From positions 1 through 13,715 of the forward strand of contig JAESUJ010000064.1 of assembly GCA_016763165.1 (NCBI GenBank): a stretch of DNA of 13,715 nt. Direction: 5' to 3'. Position 1 is the stretch's first letter; each line of letters opens with the position of its first letter. This document shows, piece by piece, positions 6,772 to 13,028 of the stretch. Origin of the DNA: Candidatus Babeliales bacterium. GTDB taxonomy: Bacteria; Babelota; Babeliae; Babelales; CAZZPM01. The translations under genes and the position numbers were made by a program. The notes beneath the pieces were generated by a model. It was not told the DNA's origin, did not search any database, and saw only the letters and a list, made by a program, of their open reading frames with translations.

Positions 6772-7065
6772 TGCTGCTCCTTTAAATCTACTCAAGCAGA
6801 CGCTTAAATATGATTAATCAATATTTATTAGATTTCAATTTTTTATTTACCATACACTGAGTCTATAGAAAAAAAATAACTTTACAAGACTCTTTTTGTA
6901 TTTTTCGCTCATGAAGCAGCTTGCCCCGCTATTCCACCTATAAACCCTTTTGTTATCAGCTATAATACAAAAAAATATGTATTAATATTGCCAAACTGAA
7001 ACAATTATCAGTAAGCTATAAATAAAAGGTGTAAAAGCTGAACATCATATTCAAGAGGGGGAATT
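6772..7065. promoter_or_regulatory. Divergent intergenic region between rpmH and the small ankyrin gene
   Basis: This 294-base AT-rich gap must hold promoters for both directions. A perfect TATAAT at 6961-6966 is the best -10 candidate for the rightward ankyrin gene, but no good -35 is spaced from it. A related motif occurs twice in direct orientation: TTATCAG next to CTATAAT (6953-6966) and TTATCAG-TAA-GCTATAA (7005-7021). TGATTAATCA (6811-6820) is a perfect 10-bp palindrome on the rpmH side. No cluster of DnaA boxes is present. Confidence 0.4.
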
Positions 7066-7644
7066 ATGATAAAAATCTTTCTTACCATTCTATTAATGTT
7101 TTTAATTTGTACAACAATAAAACCTAACCTTTCTCCAAAAGAATGGCAAAACCTTCACAGCTCCTGTACTCTTGGACAACTGAATGTTTTGTATGATCTA
7201 ATGATCAATCAATACAGAGAGCTCGAAAACCTTGCCAACCGCCCTTTCCCTTCATGCCCTTTAAAAAACAGCCCCCTACACCTTGCTGCATTCCACAATA
7301 AAAAAGAAATTGTATACCAACTCCTCAAAATAGGATCTAACATCAATGCTCGTAACTTATATGGTATGACTCCTCTCTATCTTGCAGAACTTGAAGGACA
7401 TGCAGAAATTATAAAAATCCTCATACGACATGGCGCCTTGAAAAACATCAAACCTCTACAAAATAAAATCATCCCTGAACTCATCAATGAATATCCAGAT
7501 CAAAAAATAGTATCTCAACTACAAATGCCTCTCAAAAACAACTCTTCTTTTCCGAATTTCGCCTCATCAAACAACGCCTATCTTTCTCAGCTTTTCACCT
7601 TCTTACTTTTATCTCTATGCTATGTTCAAAGTCAAATAGGCTAG
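7066..7644 (+). CDS. Small exported ankyrin-repeat protein
   Basis: A 192-residue protein. Residues 1-18 are a hydrophobic signal peptide or anchor (MIKIFLTILLMFLICTT). Two well-formed ankyrin repeats lie at about 68-128: NSPLHLAAFHNKKEIVYQLL with NINARN, then YGMTPLYLAELEGHAEIIKI with HGALKN. A polar segment (130-170) leads to a hydrophobic C-terminal stretch (YLSQLFTFLLLSLCYV). The plan is the same as in the two leftward ankyrin proteins, although the ankyrin repeats here are closer to consensus and the LPxW module is absent. The ATG has a strong AGAGGGGG four bases upstream. It probably binds a partner protein outside the cytoplasm; the partner cannot be named. Confidence 0.88.
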   Translation: MIKIFLTILLMFLICTTIKPNLSPKEWQNLHSSCTLGQLNVLYDLMINQYRELENLANRPFPSCPLKNSPLHLAAFHNKKEIVYQLLKIGSNINARNLYGMTPLYLAELEGHAEIIKILIRHGALKNIKPLQNKIIPELINEYPDQKIVSQLQMPLKNNSSFPNFASSNNAYLSQLFTFLLLSLCYVQSQIG

Positions 7645-7704
7645 ATCCTTTCCAACTTTATTGATTTTTAATAAAAAATAAGAGTATTTTTTATTAAAAG
7701 GATC
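7644..7704. terminator. Large A/T-rich inverted repeat between the ankyrin gene and the tolC-like gene
   Basis: The arms TTTTAATAAAAAAT (7666-7679) and ATTTTTTATTAAAA (7686-7699) are a perfect 14-bp match with a 6-base loop. GATCCTTT (7644-7651) and AAAGGATC (7697-7704) form a second pair of arms that overlap the first at the right end, so the two stems compete. The structure starts at the ankyrin stop codon and ends 26 bases before the next ATG. It may end transcription of the ankyrin gene; the stem is all A/T and has no clear U-tract after it. Confidence 0.45.
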
Positions 7705-7729
7705 GACCAATTGAGACAAAGGATTTCTA

Positions 7730-9022
7730 ATGAAAGCATATTTATTCTTACTTACTTTTTCTCCTTTTTTCATGCATGCGTCTGCACCTCTTAAACAACC
7801 AACAGTTGAACCCCTGACAGTTAAAAAACTAACAATTGAACAACTGACAGTTGAACAAGCAATACAACGAGGCAACTTTGACAGGGAATCTTTACAAGCT
7901 ATTCAAGCAGAAGCTCAAGCGTTAACATGCAAGGGCCGCTCGCACATGAGCAAGTGGTTACCACAACATCGTATCACCACTGGCATCGACCATGCATCAG
8001 GAAAAACAGGGGGAGACTCAACTCCTTCTTTCTTTGAGTTATCCACAACACAACTTCTTGCAACTGGAGTCAGCCCATACGACAATTATGCTATCACTAA
8101 AGGTCAAAGAGAGGCTATCGATGCAGAATATCTAGCAAAGAAGGACAGCATACGATTTAGCATTGAAAAAAGTTTTTTTCAAGCATGGCTGATCAACGAG
8201 CAACGAAAACGAATTGACAGCCTTTCGTATGCAACAAAATCAGTATTTGCACAACAAAAAGCTGAATACAGAGAAGATCTTATCGATAAACCAACCTGGC
8301 AAAGCAAAGAAGCTGAATTCATGACGAATATTACAGAAGTCAAAAACTATGATCAATTATATGAAAATGCTCAAGCAGACCTCTCTTTTAGCATGGGCAT
8401 CTTTAACTACAGAAAATTCGAACCTATCTGGACTCCACAAAAGATTAGGCGCCTTGAAAAGCTTTCCCGACATCTCATTGCAGCATTTGAACAGAGAAAA
8501 GAACTCAAAATTATAGATTCTCAAATTCAAACAAAAAATATAGAAATTGCAAAAACACTTAAAGGATATCTTCCATCTGTATCAGCCTTTGCATCGGTCT
8601 ACCTACAAGAAGGACATCCTGGCAGCCCGCAGTCAAATAAAAATGGTGGATTACAATTGTCGTGGAATATTGGAGATGGCGTTTCACAATACTTTGATGC
8701 TGAGCATCTTCGTGCTCTTCAGATGAAACTCAAAAAAAATCGTATCGCTCTTAAGAAAAAAATTAAAAACGAAGTGGTAATCACATATAACAATGTTATT
8801 GCTGCAATGAGAACTCTTACCAGCAAAGGATTCACTCTTCGTGCTGCACATGCAGCTTTAAAGAAAAAAGAACAAGAAAAAAAATTGGGCATTATCACCA
8901 AGTCTGATCATGATGATGCATTGCATAGACTGGAACAAGAACGTTTCATTTGGATTACTGCTCGCATTGAGTACGAAATCGAATATCGAACTCTCGCCTT
9001 TGCTACCGGCTACGGCATTTGA
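7730..9022 (+). CDS. TolC-family outer-membrane efflux channel protein
   Basis: 430 residues, normal for the TolC/OEP family, whose trimers form the outer-membrane and periplasmic channel of tripartite exporters. Residues 1-19 are a signal peptide ending HASA. The rest is mostly long amphipathic helices with two OEP-like halves, each with a beta-strand passage: one near 80-115 (HRITTGIDH, SFFELSTTQL) and one near 285-320 (SVSAFASVYLQEG, GGLQLSWNIGDG). The final helix pair ends RIEYEIEYRTLAFATGYGI, typical of the family. AAAGG lies seven bases before the ATG. A macA-macB pair 1.4 kb downstream is the obvious partner. Four 5-residue repeats (24-43) follow the signal peptide. Family assignment is from the fold pattern rather than one invariant motif. 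Confidence 0.85.
   Translation: MKAYLFLLTFSPFFMHASAPLKQPTVEPLTVKKLTIEQLTVEQAIQRGNFDRESLQAIQAEAQALTCKGRSHMSKWLPQHRITTGIDHASGKTGGDSTPSFFELSTTQLLATGVSPYDNYAITKGQREAIDAEYLAKKDSIRFSIEKSFFQAWLINEQRKRIDSLSYATKSVFAQQKAEYREDLIDKPTWQSKEAEFMTNITEVKNYDQLYENAQADLSFSMGIFNYRKFEPIWTPQKIRRLEKLSRHLIAAFEQRKELKIIDSQIQTKNIEIAKTLKGYLPSVSAFASVYLQEGHPGSPQSNKNGGLQLSWNIGDGVSQYFDAEHLRALQMKLKKNRIALKKKIKNEVVITYNNVIAAMRTLTSKGFTLRAAHAALKKKEQEKKLGIITKSDHDDALHRLEQERFIWITARIEYEIEYRTLAFATGYGI
7799..7858 (+). repeat. Four 15-bp tandem repeats inside the tolC-like gene
   Basis: Four units of 15 bases, consensus CTGACAGTTGAACAA, encode PTVEP, LTVKK, LTIEQ and LTVEQ just after the signal peptide cleavage region. The units are in frame, so copy-number change would alter length without breaking the protein. 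Confidence 0.8.
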
Positions 9023-9040
9023 GAGTACCATTTAAAAGCA

Positions 9041-9085
9041 AAAGCGCCTTGCAGAGAAAGGAGAGTTTCTCACGCAAAACGCTTT
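9041..9085. terminator. Bidirectional terminator between convergent genes
   Basis: A long interrupted hairpin has three stacked stems: AAAGCG/CGCTTT (9041-9046, 9080-9085), TTGC/GCAA (9049-9052, 9074-9077) and GAGAAA/TTTCTC (9054-9059, 9066-9071), with a 6-base loop. It lies between the convergent ends at 9022 and 9121. T-rich sequence follows on both strands (CTGTTTATTTAT rightward, TGCTTTTAAA leftward). Confidence 0.65.
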
Positions 9086-9120
9086 CTGTTTATTTATCTA
9101 CATTTAAATTTTTACTTCAA

Positions 9121-10158
9121 CTATGCTTTTATCTTATTTGGTGCCCAATAATTTCTAACCACTGATGGCATCCATCCATAAATAGCTTCGTTTCTTGCAT
9201 CATTCGCAACCTTCGCCCTACCCTCTTCAGTTATAAATCTTTCAACCTCTGGATCTCTTTTAATTGCATTAAGTGCTGATTGAGCTACTTTTCCACCTAT
9301 TTTTTCAAGCAATAAATCAAATTTTTTTACAACAATGTCTTCTTCAACATCGTCTTCTTTACCCTCTTCTTCTTTGCCTTCTTGTCCATCTTCACTAGCA
9401 ACTTTATCTTTTACCTTTTGATCCATAATGCTATTGACAGCGCTCAGTAATTGTTGAACCTCATTGATCATTGTTTTTTTGGGGGAAACCATTAAATCTT
9501 TAGGTTCTACTTGATCTTTATTGTCACCTAATGAATCAAGCTCTTTTTCAGTGCCAAACATACCATTAACGTTGACTACCAATGCGTCAAGCTTCTTTAC
9601 AGAATCATCTGCTTTGAATGTTGCTAATGCTTTTTTAGTAGCTTTTTCAGTAATTTCATCTACAAGCACTGCGCGACCCGCTTCAGTTGTAAATTGTTGC
9701 ACAACTGGATCACTCATTAGTTTTTCTTTTGCTGCTCTAGTGATGTTTTTAATAACACCGGCCTGACTATCTGGATTAGAAGCAAAATTATACGCCTTAT
9801 ATCCACCATATATAACTAGACAAGAGGTTATAGTTTTAAATAACTCACCCAAATCAGAAACATTAAATCCTGATTCTTCATCATCATCTTCACCATCTTG
9901 CTCGTCACCTTCTAAATTAGAAGAAAACATATCAGACATTTTGCCACCAACAGCATTCGGTCTTGATTTTTGCGAATCAGCAAACGACACGTCAAAAGGA
10001 TCCTTAGACTCTTGTCTAAATAAACGACCAGACTCTGAGTCATCAGAAAAATCAGCACTTCTATTGCTAACATCAAATCTTGAAAAACAAGCGTCTGCAT
10101 TAGAAACTGATAATAAAGAAATAATAACGTATGATATAAAAAATAATTTGTTTTTCAT
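9121..10158 (-). CDS. Exported acidic protein with two DPxVxxFxTExGRA repeats, function unknown
   Basis: 345 residues. A signal peptide (MKNKLFFISYVIISLLSVSN, probable cut after ADA, just before C24) precedes a polar, acidic region with DEQDGEDDDEE (85-95). A moderately hydrophobic segment follows (LFKTITSCLVIYGGYKAY, 106-123). A motif occurs twice: SDPVVQQFTTEAGRAVLVDE (149-168) and RDPEVERFITEEGRAKVAND (301-320). Between them a helical region carries a Glu/Lys/Asp-rich stretch (257-274). The cysteine context (ADAC) is not a proper lipobox. I do not recognise the family. The ATG has a strong AGAAGGAGAG upstream. The gene lies against the direction of the tolC-like and macA-like genes that flank it, so it is a separate transcription unit. 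Confidence 0.85.
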   Translation of the reverse strand: MKNKLFFISYVIISLLSVSNADACFSRFDVSNRSADFSDDSESGRLFRQESKDPFDVSFADSQKSRPNAVGGKMSDMFSSNLEGDEQDGEDDDEESGFNVSDLGELFKTITSCLVIYGGYKAYNFASNPDSQAGVIKNITRAAKEKLMSDPVVQQFTTEAGRAVLVDEITEKATKKALATFKADDSVKKLDALVVNVNGMFGTEKELDSLGDNKDQVEPKDLMVSPKKTMINEVQQLLSAVNSIMDQKVKDKVASEDGQEGKEEEGKEDDVEEDIVVKKFDLLLEKIGGKVAQSALNAIKRDPEVERFITEEGRAKVANDARNEAIYGWMPSVVRNYWAPNKIKA

Positions 10159-10349
10159 AAGCTGCTCTCCTTCTACTCAAATAAGAATAATACCTCACAT
10201 TAAGTTTTTAATTTCATGCTGTATATTTATAACTATAACACCCTTTTAAACCATGCCCAATGGGCCTTGAGCAAAAACCATCTCTTTAACCACTTTTTCA
10301 AACATTTTTTCATAAAAAGAGCCAAAAGTTATATTTTGTTTATTTTCTC

Positions 10350-10369
10350 AAGTATATCTAGATACACTT
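10350..10369. promoter_or_regulatory. Near-perfect 20-bp palindrome, candidate operator
   Basis: TATCTAGATA (10355-10364) is a perfect 10-bp palindrome flanked by AAGT on the left and ACTT on the right, with a single mismatched pair between core and flank. Nineteen or twenty bases with two-fold symmetry, about 60 bases upstream of the macA-like start, is the expected size of a site for a dimeric regulator controlling the exporter. No regulator gene lies in the window. Confidence 0.4.
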
Positions 10370-10393
10370 TTTTACATAACTTCTTAAAAAGTG
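10365..10393 (+). promoter_or_regulatory. Hairpin in the macA-like leader, overlapping the palindrome
   Basis: CACTTTTT (10365-10372) pairs perfectly with AAAAAGTG (10386-10393) across a 13-base loop. The left arm uses the last bases of the palindrome at 10350-10369, so the two structures cannot both form on RNA. No U-tract follows, so it is not a typical terminator. Confidence 0.3.
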
Positions 10394-10431
10394 CTGGAAA
10401 GTGTAAAAACATTACTTTGATCAAGGAAATC

Positions 10432-11604
10432 ATGAAAATAAAGCATTTTTTTTATATGAGCCTTATTGCAAGTGGAGTAGCGCTGTTTTACTTTAAACTT
10501 CACTATCAAAAACTGCATACCCCTTTTGTTGTAACTCGCCTAGAAAAACGAACGATAAAGCACCATGTCTGTTCAGTTGGGGTCCTTGAACTAAAAGATA
10601 CCATCAAAGTGGGTAGTTTAGTTTCAGGTACCGTTAGGAGCATAAATGCTCAAGAACATAAAAAAGTGACAAAAGGCGATCTTTTAGCGACTATTGATAA
10701 CGGCAAGCTCGATACTGAAGTAAAAGAAGCAACCGCACAAATAGCTAGAAATAAAGCTTTGGTTGAATACCAACAAAAACAATTCGTGAGAGCCGAAAAC
10801 CTCATTCAGTCAGATAATATTTCAGAGCAAGAATTTGAACGCTTTGAACAGTTTCTTCTTGTTGCTCAAGCCGAACTGGAACTATCCCAAGCAACACTTG
10901 AAAAAAAAACACTCGAATTTAATAATTTAAATATTATAGCTCCTATCGATGGAACAGTTGTTGCTGTTGGTATCACGGAAGGAATGCGCATCACCACAGA
11001 TCTTGATGCAACAGTTCTTTTTCACATAGCACGTGATCTATCAATTATGCATGGTATTTTAGAAATTGACGAAAGTGATATTGGTAACATTAAAACAGAA
11101 CAAAAAGTCTCATTAAATATCGAAAGTTATCCATACAAAACATTTTCTGGAAATATCATCAACGTACGATACTCACCAAAAACCAAAGGGGGGATCCTTT
11201 TCTACCACGCAACTGTTGAAATAAGCAACTCAGAAGGACTACTCAGACCAGGCATGACACTGCAAGCACGTATCCATGTTGCCAAAGAAAAAAACAGACC
11301 CACATTACCGATATCAGCATTTTCACTTACTAAAGAAAAATTACTTCCACATGCTCAATGCTGCCAAAAAACTGTAATCTCTTTATCAGCTGAAGAAAAA
11401 AAACATGTACAAAAGAAACGTAAAAACCAACATGTACAATTTGTATGGATTCTTACTGAAGATAGTTGCAAAGAAGTTCCCGTTGTTCTTGGTATAACCG
11501 ATGATTTATATTTCCACATACTTGATGGAATCTCAGAACAAGATGCTATTATTTGCAATATTAACAGTAAAGAAAAGAAAAAAAATAAAACCCTTTTTTC
11601 GTAA
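10432..11604 (+). CDS. macA: Periplasmic adaptor (membrane fusion) protein, MacA/HlyD-like
   Basis: With the ATG at 10432 (AAGGA four bases upstream) the protein has 390 residues. Residues 5-22 form an N-terminal membrane anchor. A lipoyl half follows (GSLVSGTVRSINAQEHKKVT then GDLLATID, 61-89), then a coiled-coil hairpin (about 92-163), the second lipoyl half (NIIAPIDGTVVAVG, 167-180), and beta-barrel and membrane-proximal domains ending LRPGMTLQARI (271-281). Residues 303-335 are an unusual lysine-rich insert with CC at 310-311. The adaptor links an inner-membrane MacB-type permease to a TolC channel. The macB-like ATG is five bases after this stop and a TolC-family gene lies upstream. The frame is open 72 codons further upstream, but the anchor and ribosome binding site support 10432. 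Confidence 0.9.
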   Translation: MKIKHFFYMSLIASGVALFYFKLHYQKLHTPFVVTRLEKRTIKHHVCSVGVLELKDTIKVGSLVSGTVRSINAQEHKKVTKGDLLATIDNGKLDTEVKEATAQIARNKALVEYQQKQFVRAENLIQSDNISEQEFERFEQFLLVAQAELELSQATLEKKTLEFNNLNIIAPIDGTVVAVGITEGMRITTDLDATVLFHIARDLSIMHGILEIDESDIGNIKTEQKVSLNIESYPYKTFSGNIINVRYSPKTKGGILFYHATVEISNSEGLLRPGMTLQARIHVAKEKNRPTLPISAFSLTKEKLLPHAQCCQKTVISLSAEEKKHVQKKRKNQHVQFVWILTEDSCKEVPVVLGITDDLYFHILDGISEQDAIICNINSKEKKKNKTLFS

Positions 11605-11609
11605 AGAAT

Positions 11610-12830
11610 ATGAAAACAGAACAACTGATTAAAAGCGCCTATCGATCCCTCATGAGTCATGCAGGCCGTTCATTTTTAACAATGCTTGGCATCATCATTG
11701 GCATTGCCTCAATCATTGCTATCCTTGCTATTGGAAAAGGTGCTGAAAATCAAATTCAAATGCAAATTGCAGCAATGAGTGACAACTTTATTGCTATCAC
11801 ATCATCAACATCTGTAAACAAAACAAAGCTTCGTATTTTACAACAAAAAAGCAGGTCCAAACTAAAAACAACCGATGCCCCTCTTTTAAAAAAAAACATT
11901 CCACTCATTGATGCCATTTCTCCATACATTGCTGAAAAAGGATCCATTTCATACCGAACATCAACAGCCGAGGTTATTATCAAAGGAGGTAATGAAGAAC
12001 TTTTTACCATTTTAAATCGTCCAATAGAATCTGGATCTTTTTTGCAGAAAGATCACAACATTCGTCACAGTCGATCAATTGTATTAGGAAATACGGCTGC
12101 TCATGATCTTGGATGTTCAATTGATAATTACATAAAACTGAATGGAATACCTTTTCACGTCATCGGTATCTTGAAACCAATTAACAGCTACATTGGGTCA
12201 GAAGATCCTAATTTCAATGTCTTTATTCCATTAAGCACATTGAAAAAACATATTCAAAAACGATCCGGAAGAGGTGTCCATGCGCTTGTTCTCCATACAT
12301 CCCAATCAGAAAACATTCCTCTTGTCATTGAGCAAGCTACAGAAATTCTGCGACTTCGTCACCACCTACAATCCAGTGAACCAAATGATTTTCGCATCAC
12401 GACACAAGAGTCAATAGCAAAGACAGCAGCACAAACCTCTTCAACATTTAATCTGTTTCTTTTTTTAATCGGCCTGATATCACTCATTGTCGGTGGAATC
12501 GGAATCATGAACATCATGCTTGTTGCTGTTTCTGAACGACAACGAGAGATCGGCATTCGCCTTGCCCTTGGTGCTACAGAACAGAACATTAGACGACAAT
12601 TTTTAATTGAAGCTATTGTTCTCTGCTCTGTAGGAGGAATTATAGGAATACTCATTGGACTTTTGATTGCACTTGGAACTAAAGCAATACTTGGATGGCC
12701 CATTTCTGTAACCCTTACTTCAATATTATGCTCAACAGGAATAACCCTTTTAATTGGCATTTTCTTTGGATTTTATCCAGCATACCTAGCTTCAAAACTT
12801 AATCCAGTTGATGCCTTGTGCGAAAGATGA
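11610..12830 (+). CDS. MacB-like ABC permease without an ATPase domain
   Basis: 406 residues, only the membrane part of MacB; full MacB proteins are near 650 because an ABC ATPase comes first. TM1 lies at about 20-42 (SFLTMLGIIIGIASIIAILA), then a periplasmic MacB_PCD region (45-275). TM2 is at 281-305 with the FtsX-type NIMLVAVSERQREIGIRLAL (301-320). TM3 and TM4 follow (332-358, 366-388), with the family ending FYPAYLASKLNPVDAL. No Walker A, signature or Walker B motif exists in it, and no ATPase gene lies within the window, so a separate ATPase must be supplied from elsewhere. The family moves lipids, lipoproteins, peptides or macrolides mechanically. It is co-transcribed with the adaptor gene five bases upstream, has only a weak ribosome binding site, and is followed by a terminator. 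Confidence 0.9.
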   Translation: MKTEQLIKSAYRSLMSHAGRSFLTMLGIIIGIASIIAILAIGKGAENQIQMQIAAMSDNFIAITSSTSVNKTKLRILQQKSRSKLKTTDAPLLKKNIPLIDAISPYIAEKGSISYRTSTAEVIIKGGNEELFTILNRPIESGSFLQKDHNIRHSRSIVLGNTAAHDLGCSIDNYIKLNGIPFHVIGILKPINSYIGSEDPNFNVFIPLSTLKKHIQKRSGRGVHALVLHTSQSENIPLVIEQATEILRLRHHLQSSEPNDFRITTQESIAKTAAQTSSTFNLFLFLIGLISLIVGGIGIMNIMLVAVSERQREIGIRLALGATEQNIRRQFLIEAIVLCSVGGIIGILIGLLIALGTKAILGWPISVTLTSILCSTGITLLIGIFFGFYPAYLASKLNPVDALCER

Positions 12831-12865
12831 AGAAAAATAATCTGAGAATCTTATTCTAAAAACAG

Positions 12866-12905
12866 AAGAAGATTGATAAAATCGATCATTTTTTTGAATC
12901 TTCTT
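12866..12905 (+). terminator. Terminator after the macB-like gene, with a competing outer stem
   Basis: GATTGAT (12871-12877) pairs with ATCGATC (12881-12887) through one G-U pair and a 3-base loop, followed by seven T (12889-12895): a compact intrinsic terminator. A second, mutually exclusive stem AAGAAGATT (12866-12874) with AATCTTCTT (12897-12905) encloses it. A further AATCTT (12847-12852) could also pair with the same AAGATT. Confidence 0.65.
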
Positions 12906-12921
12906 GCAGAAAGCCTCTTTT

Positions 12922-12950
12922 TTGAATACTCTCAAAAATGTCTATATCTT
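12922..12950 (+). promoter_or_regulatory. Possible lon promoter
   Basis: TTGAAT (12922-12927) and TATCTT (12945-12950) are separated by 17 bases, an acceptable sigma-70-type pair downstream of the macB-like terminator and about 80 bases before the lon ATG. No CIRCE-type heat-shock element was seen. Confidence 0.35.
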
Positions 12951-12979
12951 AAAAAATAGATAACCTTACAATTGATTAT

Positions 12980-12994
12980 TATGTACTGTACATA
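12980..12994. promoter_or_regulatory. Perfect palindrome in the lon leader
   Basis: TATGTAC-T-GTACATA is a perfect 7-bp inverted repeat around one central base, 34 bases before the lon ATG and downstream of the proposed promoter. The size and position suit an operator for a repressor. It does not match the CTGT-N8-ACAG LexA site or CIRCE. Confidence 0.35.
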
Positions 12995-13028
12995 CAAAAG
13001 TTTACCCTCAAATTCAAAGAGAGTCACC

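Larger units (their letters stand above)
10159..10431. promoter_or_regulatory. Divergent intergenic region upstream of the macA-like gene
   Basis: This 273-base gap separates the acidic protein gene (leftward) from the macA-like gene (rightward). The notable elements are a 20-bp near-perfect palindrome at 10350-10369 and a hairpin at 10365-10393, listed separately. GCCC-AAT-GGGC (10254-10264) is a small G/C hairpin. The frame of the macA-like gene is open across much of the gap, but the encoded residues are low-complexity without family match. No confident -35/-10 pair was found. Confidence 0.35.

Noticed and set aside
6811..6820. Perfect palindrome TGATTAATCA upstream of rpmH
   Set aside because: Ten A/T-rich bases of symmetry are expected by chance in sequence of this composition; the flanks do not extend it.
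6772..7065. Chromosome origin next to rpmH-rnpA
   Set aside because: Gene order raises the possibility, but I found no cluster of DnaA boxes in this gap and no dnaA in the window.
8039..8047. Perfect DnaA box TTATCCACA
   Set aside because: It is a single copy inside the tolC-like coding sequence, with no cluster, AT-unwinding region or dnaA gene nearby, so it is most likely chance.
9121..10158. Lipoprotein call for the acidic exported protein because of C24
   Set aside because: The context ADAC lacks the hydrophobic residue at -3 expected of a lipobox, so ordinary signal peptidase I cleavage is more likely.
10216..10431. Longer MacA-like protein starting at 10216
   Set aside because: The 72 extra residues are low-complexity. 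The ATG at 10432 has a ribosome binding site and starts a proper membrane anchor.
11610..12830. FtsX or LolC/E identity for the permease
   Set aside because: The adaptor gene directly upstream, the MacB-type periplasmic region and the four-helix layout with NIMLVAVSERQREIGIRLAL fit MacB better, although LolC/E-like function cannot be excluded without an alignment.
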